Source: Phycisphaerales bacterium UBA1926 (GTDB lineage Bacteria; Planctomycetota; Phycisphaerae; Phycisphaerales; UBA1924). Taken from it: DNA of 10,786 nt. A program made the position numbers and the translations under genes. The notes below the pieces were generated by a model. The model searched no databases. It saw only the letters and a list, made by a program, of their open reading frames with translations, and was not told the DNA's origin. The stretch's first letter is position 1; every line of letters begins with the position of its first letter. The stretch lies in NCBI GenBank assembly GCA_002337215.1, contig DDFO01000026.1:50809-61594 (forward strand), in the 5' to 3' direction. Below, piece by piece: positions 1 to 7,400 of this stretch.

Positions 1-2747
1 ATCATCGCGAGCTTGATCAGGTCGGCCGCGCTGCCCTGCACCACGCTGTTGATCGCCATCCGCTCGGCCAGGTTCCGGCGGTTGGGCTGGTTGGAATCGA
101 TGTCGGGGATCGGGCGTCGGCGTTTGAGCATCGTCTCGACGTAGCCGTGCTGCTTCGCCTGGGCGACGCATTCTTCGAGGAAGGTCGTGATGCCGGCGAA
201 GCGTTTCTTGTATCCCGTGATGATCTCGTCGGCCTCGCCGTTCGAGCAGCCCAGCCTGCGGGCGAGGCCGAACGCGGTGATGCCGTAGACGATCCCGAAG
301 TTGACCATCTTCGCCCCGTTGCGTTGCTCGCGGGTGATGTCGGCGAGCGGCACGCCGTGGATCTGGGCGGCGACCGCGGCGTGGATGTCCTCCCCGTTGA
401 TGAACGCCTCGGTGAGGTTGGGATCCTTCGACAGATGCGCGAGCAGGCGGAGTTCGATCTGGCTGTAGTCGGCTGTGATCAGCACCCGACCCTCGGGCGC
501 AACGAATGCCCGGCGGATCTCACGCCCGATGTCAGTCCGAATCGGGATGTTCTGCAGGTTTGGGTCGGATGACGACAGCCGACCGGTCGCGGCGACGGTC
601 TGATTGAAACTCGCGTGGATGCGCCCCGTCGCCTCGTTGATTTCCTCCTTGAGCGCAACGAGGTAGGTGCTCACGAGTTTCGCGAGTTGGCGGTACTCGA
701 GGATCAGCGCGGGGATGACGCTCTCGATCGACGCGTCCTCGCTGAGTTTGGTCAGCACCTCGGCGTCGGTCGAATACCCCGTCTTCGTCTTCTTGATGGG
801 CTTGAGCCCCAGGCCCGGCTCCTCGTCGTCGGGCTGGTTGAACAGGATCGTGGAGAGCTGCTTGGGCGAGTCGATGTCGAAGCCGCGACCGGCCGTGTCC
901 ATCGCCGCGGTCTCGACTTCTTTCTTCAGCCGAACGATCTCCGTTTCGAGCCGTTCCCGCTGGCGGTCGAGCTCGTCGGCATCCACGGCGATGCCGTTGT
1001 ACTCGAGTTCCGCGAGCACCCCGACGAGCGGGAGCTCGATCTCGCGGTAGAGATCGCTCAGGCCCATCGCCTCGATCTCGGGCGCCATCTTGTCGTGCAA
1101 CTGCAGCGTGATGTCCGCGTCCTCGGCCGCGTAGGGCGCCGCGAGGTCGAGCGGTACTTCGTCGAACCGCTTCTGCTTCTTGCCCGATCCGATCAACTCC
1201 TTGATCGGGATGTTCTCGCGCCCCAGCAGGGCGAGGGCGAGCGCGTCCATCGAGTGGCTCGACCGCGACGGATCGATCAGGTAACTCGCGACCATGCTGT
1301 CCCCGCCGGTGGCTGTTGGTGGGACAGGCGTCCCGCCTGTCGGTTCCTGCGAGCGCCCCCCAAACCCCCGCAGCGTCACCCCCGCGTTCCGCAGCACGAT
1401 CAGGTCGTACTTGATGTTGTGCCCGATCTTCGCCTTGGACTTGTCCTCGAGGAAGGGCCGAAGGGCGTCGAGGACGGTCTGCTCATCGAGGTGTGTCTCG
1501 CCCCCGGGCGCGCGCACCGGGATGTACCACGCCGCCCCGGCCTCGACCGCGATCGAGACGCCCGCCAGCGCCGCCTTCATCGGGCGCAGCGCCGTCGTTT
1601 CGGTATCGACCGCGAACGCGTCGGCCTTCTTCAGCGCCTTCACGACCGCGTCGAGTTCCTTCTCCGTGCGCACGCAGGTGTAGTCGCCGTCCACCTCGAT
1701 CGTGATCGATTCGCCCTCGGCGGGCTGATCGAACAGCGACCCGCCGGGCTCGATCCCCCCCGTCTTTTCGCGCTTCTTTGGCGCGGGCTTCGCTTCCGCC
1801 GCGTCTGCCCCGGTCGGCATCCCCAGCAGCGCCTTCACCTCGTCCTGGTAGCGGTTGAAGCCCAACTCCTTGAGGATCGGCAGAAGGGCCTCAAGTTTCA
1901 GCGTTTCGCTCCGTGCCGCGTCGAGATCGAGATCGACGGGCGTGTCAGACCGGAGCTGCACGAGCTCTTTCGAGAGCGGCAGTTTGTCCGCAAACGCCGC
2001 GATGTTCTCGCGTCGCTTGCCCTTGATCTTCCACTCCTTCTTCGGCTTGTCGTCCAGACACTCGGCGACGACGGCGTCGAGCGTGCCGAACTCACCGATC
2101 AGCTGCGCCGCGGTCTTGGGACCGATCCCCGGCACCCCCGGCACGTTGTCGGCGGTGTCGCCCATCAGCGCGAGCATGTCCACGACCTGCCCCGGATCGA
2201 GCCCGGTTTCTTCCCTGAGCGTCGCCGAGGTGATCAAGCCCTCGGTGTGGATGTCGTACATCTCGGTCTCGGGTGTGCCCCCGCCGAGGAGTTGCTTGAG
2301 GTCCTTGTCCTTGCTCACGATCCGCACGCGCACATCAGGGTGCGCTTCGCTGTACCGCGTCGCGATCGCTGCGATCACGTCGTCGGCCTCGAACCCCTCC
2401 GCGCCGATCACCGGCACGCCGATCGCCTCGAGCAATTCCAGGCACCGCTCCACCTGAGGCTTGAGGTCCTCGGGCGGCGCGTCGCGATTGGCCTTGTACT
2501 CGGGGTACAGCTCGCTGCGGAATGTGCCCTTGTCCCCGGAGACATCGAGCGCCACGGCGATATGCGTCGGCGCCCCGTCGCCCTGCAGGTGCTCGCCCTC
2601 GCCCCGCAGGAGTTTCAGCAGCATGCCGACGAACCCGAACGACATGTTCGTGGGCTCCTGGGTCACCGGGCTGGTCATGGGCGTGCGGATCGCGTGGTAG
2701 GCGCGGAAGAACTGGGCGTACCCGTCGATGAGGTAGAGCGTCGGCAT
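1..2747 (-). CDS. polA: DNA polymerase I, C-terminus cut by window edge
   Basis: Family A DNA polymerase with 5' nuclease, 3'-5' proofreading and polymerase domains; it fills gaps and removes RNA primers in the cytoplasm. The protein starts MPTLYLIDGYAQFFRAYHA and 915 codons are visible. The 5' nuclease domain (about 1-300) shows YPEYKANR, EADDVIA, SKDKD and GDTADNVPGVPGIGPKTA. A Pro/Lys-rich linker follows at about 310-345. The exonuclease motifs are intact: D381-T-E383 (Exo I), D448 in NIKYD (Exo II) and Y539/D543 in YAAEDAD (Exo III), so proofreading is predicted active. Polymerase motif A is DYSQIELR (D760). Motif B is R-x3-K-x3-F-G-x2-YG with F817 and Y821; a Phe at this site is the E. 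coli type. Motif C (VHDE) and about 70 residues lie outside the window. An extra segment at about 462-482 is described separately. The ATG at 2747 gives the family-typical N-terminus; I see no clear Shine-Dalgarno. It lies 47 bp downstream of radA, probably in the same operon. Confidence 0.97.
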   Translation of the reverse strand, partial: MPTLYLIDGYAQFFRAYHAIRTPMTSPVTQEPTNMSFGFVGMLLKLLRGEGEHLQGDGAPTHIAVALDVSGDKGTFRSELYPEYKANRDAPPEDLKPQVERCLELLEAIGVPVIGAEGFEADDVIAAIATRYSEAHPDVRVRIVSKDKDLKQLLGGGTPETEMYDIHTEGLITSATLREETGLDPGQVVDMLALMGDTADNVPGVPGIGPKTAAQLIGEFGTLDAVVAECLDDKPKKEWKIKGKRRENIAAFADKLPLSKELVQLRSDTPVDLDLDAARSETLKLEALLPILKELGFNRYQDEVKALLGMPTGADAAEAKPAPKKREKTGGIEPGGSLFDQPAEGESITIEVDGDYTCVRTEKELDAVVKALKKADAFAVDTETTALRPMKAALAGVSIAVEAGAAWYIPVRAPGGETHLDEQTVLDALRPFLEDKSKAKIGHNIKYDLIVLRNAGVTLRGFGGRSQEPTGGTPVPPTATGGDSMVASYLIDPSRSSHSMDALALALLGRENIPIKELIGSGKKQKRFDEVPLDLAAPYAAEDADITLQLHDKMAPEIEAMGLSDLYREIELPLVGVLAELEYNGIAVDADELDRQRERLETEIVRLKKEVETAAMDTAGRGFDIDSPKQLSTILFNQPDDEEPGLGLKPIKKTKTGYSTDAEVLTKLSEDASIESVIPALILEYRQLAKLVSTYLVALKEEINEATGRIHASFNQTVAATGRLSSSDPNLQNIPIRTDIGREIRRAFVAPEGRVLITADYSQIELRLLAHLSKDPNLTEAFINGEDIHAAVAAQIHGVPLADITREQRNGAKMVNFGIVYGITAFGLARRLGCSNGEADEIITGYKKRFAGITTFLEECVAQAKQHGYVETMLKRRRPIPDIDSNQPNRRNLAERMAINSVVQGSAADLIKLAM
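1302..1364 (-). repeat. In-frame REP-like palindrome insertion within polA
   Basis: Positions 1321-1342 hold a palindrome: GACAGGCG (1323-1330), a 3-nt loop, then CGCCTGTC (1334-1341). An alternative pairing is GGGAC (1321-1325) with GTCCC (1330-1334). Read on the minus strand it stays in the polA frame and encodes TGGTPVPPT within residues about 462-482. In E. coli Pol I, LRG and the DTM segment are separated by only three residues (IAF); here LRG and DSM are separated by 21, a net gain of about 18 residues (54 nt). The Gly/Pro/Thr-rich composition suggests a flexible surface loop. That this palindrome is a dispersed family in planctomycete-like genomes is recollection, not shown here; I found no second copy in the window. 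The exact insertion borders are inferred from comparison with E. coli. Confidence 0.7.
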
Positions 2748-2771
2748 GGGGGCAGGGTATCGCGACCGACC

Positions 2772-2785
2772 ACGGACCTGTCCGT
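2772..2785. repeat. Short perfect inverted repeat between radA and polA
   Basis: ACGGAC (2772-2777) and GTCCGT (2780-2785) form a perfect inverted repeat around a 2-nt centre, realistically a 5-bp stem with a 4-nt loop. It lies in the 47-bp gap between the radA stop and the polA start. On the minus (coding) strand there is no U-run after it, so it does not look like a terminator of radA. On the plus strand only TTT follows and no plus-strand gene ends here. It could be an RNA-processing or mild attenuation hairpin, or chance in GC-rich DNA. Confidence 0.3.
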
Positions 2786-2794
2786 TTCTGCGGC

Positions 2795-4243
2795 TCAGGT
2801 AATCAGTTCGATCGCCCGATCCACATTCCGCACGCTCACGATGTTCAGCCCGCCGATCTTCGTCACCCCGCGCATCTGGGGCACGATCGCCCGCCGTGCC
2901 CCGAGCCGCGCGGCCTCCCGCAGCCGCTGCTCGATCTGCGAGACAGGGCGGACTTCGCCGCCCAGCCCGACCTCGCCCAGGACGATGGTTCTGGGCTCGA
3001 CCGCCCGCTTGTAGTGCGCCCCCGCGATCGCGAGCAGCAGCGCCAGGTCGCTCGCCGGTTCAACGACCCGCACGCCCCCCACGGCGCTCGCGAAGATGTC
3101 GCGGTCCGCGAGCCGCAGCCCCGCGTGCTGCTCGAGCACCGCGATGAGCATCGCGAGTCGGCTCGTGTCCAGCCCGCTCGATTTCCGCTTCGCCGCGCCG
3201 AGGAACCCCGTCGCCGTGAGCGCCTGGATCTCGACGAGCACGCAGCGCGAGCCGTGCATGACGGGGCACACCACCGACCCGGGGCCCGGCGTGTTCTCGT
3301 CGAAGCTCGCCCCGCCCCCGTCCGCGACGGGGACGAGCCCCTGCCCCCCCATCTCGAAGATGCCGAGCTCGAGCGTCGTGCCGTATCTATTTTTCACCGC
3401 GCGCACGATCCGGCCCGCGTGGAACCGGTCGCCCTCGAAGTAGAGCACCGCGTCAACCAAGTGCTCGAGCACACGCGGCCCCGCGAGCTGCCCCTCCTTG
3501 GTCACATGCCCCACCAGCAGCACGGCCGTCCCGCTCGCCTTCGCGAGATACACCAGCTCCGCCGCGCAGCGACGCAACTGCGACACCGATCCCGGCGACG
3601 CGTCGAGGTCCGCCTTGTAGATCATCTGTATCGAATCGATGATCAGCACCGCCGGCTTCAACTGCCGGACCTGCTCGACGATCCGCGCGAGGTTCGTATC
3701 CGCGAGCACATACAAGTTTGGCTCGCTCGATACACCCAGTCTGTGCGCGCGCTGCTGCACCTGCTCGGCCGACTCCTCGCTCGTGACATATAAAACCTTG
3801 CGCGACCAATCCGGTCCTTTCTTCGGATCAATCACCGACGCCCACCCCGCCGCCGCCTGCATCAGCAGCGTGCTCTTGCCGATGCCAGGCTCGCCCCCGA
3901 TCAGCACCGCGCTCCCCGGGACCAGCCCCGCCCCGTGCTCGCCCGATCCGAGCACCCGGTCGAACTCGCCGATCCCCGTCGAGATCCGCGCCGCCGCCGA
4001 GGGATCGGGCGCGACCTCGTCGATCGGTGCCGCCTTGGGCGATCCGCCGAGCACGTCGTCGCTCCCCGCGATCGTGTTCGCCCAGCCCTCGACGAGCCCC
4101 TTGTGCGGGTCGCGGTCCGCGCCGGTATCGATCTTGTGCTCTTCGAGCGTGTCCCACGCGCCGCAATCGGGGCACTTGCCCGCCCAGCGGTGCTGCGTCC
4201 CGCCGCACGCGGTGCACGCGAAGACCTTCTTTGCTTTCGCCAT
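2795..4243 (-). CDS. radA: DNA repair protein RadA
   Basis: RadA/Sms, a RecA-related ATPase with a Lon-like C-terminal domain; in other bacteria it drives branch migration of recombination intermediates with RecA. The protein has 482 residues (E. coli about 460). The N-terminal zinc finger is C10-x2-C13 with C24-x2-C27 (CTACG, then KCPDCGAW). Walker A is GEPGIGKS with K123. Walker B lies in VLIIDSIQ, followed by GHVTKEGQLAGPRVLEH and YFEGDR. The RadA signature reads KNRYG (284-288) rather than the usual KNRFG. The C-terminal Lon-like part contains VGGVRV, SDLALLLAIAG, GEVGLGGEVRPV and RRAIVP. The ATG at 4243 is chosen because MAKAKK directly before the zinc finger is the normal RadA N-terminus; the frame stays open upstream, but that extension has no family support. 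It probably heads a radA-polA operon. Codons such as TTA (3791-3793) and AGA (3386-3388) are unusual for such GC-rich DNA. Confidence 0.97.
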   Translation of the reverse strand: MAKAKKVFACTACGGTQHRWAGKCPDCGAWDTLEEHKIDTGADRDPHKGLVEGWANTIAGSDDVLGGSPKAAPIDEVAPDPSAAARISTGIGEFDRVLGSGEHGAGLVPGSAVLIGGEPGIGKSTLLMQAAAGWASVIDPKKGPDWSRKVLYVTSEESAEQVQQRAHRLGVSSEPNLYVLADTNLARIVEQVRQLKPAVLIIDSIQMIYKADLDASPGSVSQLRRCAAELVYLAKASGTAVLLVGHVTKEGQLAGPRVLEHLVDAVLYFEGDRFHAGRIVRAVKNRYGTTLELGIFEMGGQGLVPVADGGGASFDENTPGPGSVVCPVMHGSRCVLVEIQALTATGFLGAAKRKSSGLDTSRLAMLIAVLEQHAGLRLADRDIFASAVGGVRVVEPASDLALLLAIAGAHYKRAVEPRTIVLGEVGLGGEVRPVSQIEQRLREAARLGARRAIVPQMRGVTKIGGLNIVSVRNVDRAIELIT

Positions 4244-4401
4244 CCTGCACACTCCAAAGCCCGATCGAACGGCCCGCAACCGGGCGGCCGACCACCGCGG
4301 AGTAGCATATCCCGTTAGGAACCTGATCGCATTCTTCATCACGAGTGAATCGCCCGCTGGGCCCAACCGGTAGCATCTCAGGGCCGAACCCGATCCGACA
4401 C
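4244..4401. promoter_or_regulatory. Divergent intergenic region between radA and the AsmA-like gene
   Basis: These 158 bp separate two divergently transcribed genes, so promoters for both are expected here by position. Sequence support is weak. On the minus strand, TATGCT (4309-4304) is a possible -10 box for radA, with only a poor -35 match 17 bp upstream. On the plus strand, TAGCAT (4371-4376) matches 4 of 6 bases of the -10 consensus, 25 bp before the AsmA-like ATG, without a recognisable -35. A small hairpin, GCCCG (4272-4276) with CGGGC (4281-4285), would lie in the radA leader about 29 nt before the start codon. I see no riboswitch or operator. Confidence 0.35.
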
Positions 4402-7400
4402 ATGGACTCCGATGCTCACACACCCGAGCGGCCCGAGGCCGACCCCGGCGACACGCCGGAGAAGGCCAGGAAACCGCTCACCCCGCGCCGCCTTCGCCGC
4501 AAAGTCTGGCGTGGCTTTCTCTTCGCGCTCGCGGCGCTGTTGATCGCGGTGTTCGTCTTCACGCGGACCGGTGTGACCAAGTCGCTGGTTCTGCCCCGGC
4601 TCGAAGCCGCGCTCGGCGCGGAGGTCGAGGCGGGTTCCATCGTGATCACCCCCGATCTCTCCGTGCTCCTGCGTGATGTCCGTGTCCGCGTCCGCGAGAC
4701 GCAGGGGACCGAGGGCGAGGTCTTCACCGCCGATCGCCTGCTGGTCGAACTCAACTGGGGCGCGCTCACGTCTCCAGAAGCGGTGCGATCCGTCGAACTC
4801 GAATCGCCCCTGCTCCGGATCAGCCAGGACGCGTCGACGGGGTCGATCAACGCGACGAGGCTCGGCATCTTCGGGGCCGAGAAGACCGGGGGCGGCGTCG
4901 CGATCCCAACTGTCATCGTCCGTAACGGGCGCGTGGAACTGGGCGAGCACGGCCGACCCGACGACGCCGGCACCCCATACGCGGTCCTCGCAGATTTCCC
5001 GATCTCCGGCGTGCTCGCGCCGCAGGCGGACGGCTCGGACGCCGGCACCCAGCGATCCTTCTTCTCGCTCACGCGACGCGCCGGAGAATCGGGCCTGGAG
5101 GTCACGGGCTACATCGACCCCAAAGGCGTGACGTGCACGCTCGGCGGTGTGAACCTCGACGATTGGCCCGCGTCGTCGATCCCCACGAGGTTCCGCGACA
5201 TCTGGACCCGGCTCCGGCTCGAAGGCCGGATCGTCCCGCGCACGATCGCGATCTCCGCCGACCGGGGCGCGGAGATCACCGTCGATCTCGAATCGGTCGC
5301 CCTTACGCTGCCGTTTACCGCCGAGGACGCGCGCTCCGACGAGCCCGCTCGGCTCACCGATGTCACCGGCAGGCTCTTCGTCAGCGACAACCGCATCTCC
5401 GCCGATCTCACGGGTCGTGCCGGACCGCTTGAACAGGCCGTCCAGTTCGACCTGTTCGGCTTCGATCCGCGCACGAGCCCGTTCGTTGCCCGGCTCGTCA
5501 CGCCCCGCCTGCGGTGGGAGCGCGATATCGCCCTGCTCGATCACGTGCCGCCCGACGTCATCGAGCAGACCGAGCGGTTCGGCAGGCCCGAGGCCGACGT
5601 CGAGGCCGTCATCTGGCTCGCCCGCAAGCTCCCGGCAATCCCCGAGTCCAACAACGGCTTGCTCGCTCGCTTCGTCTACCCGGACGATCTCGAGCCCGAT
5701 CCGGAGGACCCGGACGCCGTCCGCCTGAGCGGCGCACTCGCGATGCGCCGGGGCAGCGCCGCCTTCCGGGGGTTCCCGTATACCTTCAACGATCTCGCCG
5801 TTGATTTTCTGTTCAACACCAAGCGCATGCTCGTCGAGAACATCGACGGCACGAGCCCCTCAGGGGCGCGGCTGACGGGGGGCGGGACGATCGCCCCGCT
5901 CGGGCCGACGAGCGCCGTTGATCTCGATCTCGCGGTGACCGATCTCGCCATCGACGACGCGCTCCTCTCCGCCCTCAACCCCGCGCGCCGCGAACTCGTC
6001 GATGTCCTGTTCAACACGCGTGAGTACGCCGAGCTCATCGACGAGGGCCTGATCCGCACTCCCGACCAGGCCGCGCCGCAGCTGGCGCGTCTCGCCGCCA
6101 TCGATGCCGAGCGCGCCGCGTGGGCCGCCGCGCCCGGCATCGGCGCGGTCGAGCGCGACCGCCTTACGGAAGAAGAGGCCCGCATCCGTGCGGATCTCGA
6201 CCGCGCCCCCGTGTTCGCGTTGGGCGGCAGCGCCGATGTCGAGATGCGGTTCATCCGCCAGGAGGGCGTCGAGAGCATCTGGACCCGAGATATCAGGCTC
6301 CATTTCCCCAGGGTCGGCTTCCTCACCGAAATGTTCCCCCTCCCCGCGGTCGGCGAGGACGTCCGCGTCACGATCGGCGAGGACCAACTCCATCTCATCG
6401 TCGACAAGGGCGAGGCGATCGCGGGGGGCGAGGTCACCATCGACGCCGTGATGGACACGTCCGATGCCGCGAAGGCCGCGAGCCCGGACGGAGACACGCT
6501 GCCGACGGTGCGCGTCGAAACGAGGGGGATCCCGATCGGCCCGCTGCTCATCCGCGCCGTCGCCGGGCCCGACGCGGACGAGACCGCCGACCCCGACGGC
6601 TCGCGTGACATGGGCCCCGTTCGGCTCGCGAGCCTCTTCAAGAGCCTGGGCCTCGACGGTTCCGTGGATGCGACCGCCGACATCGTGCCCACCGTCCGCG
6701 ACAACCGGAGCGCACTCAACTACACGATCCGAAGCGAACTGAACGGGCTGACCGCCGACATCGCCGAGGCGCGCACGACGATGCGCAACGGTTCGGGCCT
6801 CGCCACCGCGACCCGGGACACGGTGTCCTTCGAGATCACCGGCGACCTCACCGCCAACGAGAGCGGCGCGCGCGCCGACGGCGCGGTCATCGCCGCGACG
6901 CTCCGGCTCCCGGAGGGGGCCGACTGGGGCGCGCTGCGATCCCAGGGAGAGAACACCGCAGAAGAGCCGGGCAAGGGAAACGACCGCCTCGTGCGCCCGA
7001 CGATCGACGCCGTGGTCCGTCTCCCCTCGGCGGACCTTGGCATCCCCGCGGAGCCTTTGGTGGGGATTTTCGATCAGAACGCGGCGGCGAAACTCGTCGA
7101 ACTGCGCGCGCGTCACGACCCGGCGGGCAGCCTGGGCATCGAGACGACCATCCGCGGCAGGCTGGGCCCCGACTTCGGACGCACCGCCGACATCCGGGTC
7201 GCCCTCACCGACATCGACCGGATCGACTTTGACTACCAGGGTCTCCGGCTGTCCGCGTCGCGGGGCGATGGCGTCGCGACCGTGATGCTCGAGGGTCAGC
7301 CCCGGGTCGTGTTCGACGCATTCGCGGTCGATCTGGAGACGGTCGGCACGTCGGGAGCCGACGCGGGCGTGCGCACGCCCGCGGGCCGGCTCGGCGTGCT

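Noticed and set aside
2772..2787. Rho-independent terminator between radA and polA
   Set aside because: The stem is only 5-6 bp and lacks a U-tract on the transcribed (minus) strand. The TTT lies on the wrong side for radA.
615..3014. Plus-strand open frame of 799 codons antisense to polA and the end of radA
   Set aside because: It lies opposite well-conserved polA motifs, its translation is Arg/Leu/Asp/Val-rich with no family signature, and it runs across two real genes. It is a by-product of GC-rich codon bias.
4345..4401. GTG start adding 19 residues to the AsmA-like protein
   Set aside because: The ATG at 4402 gives a normal cytoplasmic tail before the membrane segment and leaves room for a promoter. 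The upstream residues add nothing recognisable, though the GTG cannot be excluded.
4244..4423. 60-residue N-terminal extension of RadA starting at 4423
   Set aside because: RadA proteins normally begin a few residues before the zinc finger, as with the ATG at 4243. The extension would overlap the divergent gene's start and has no homologous counterpart that I know.
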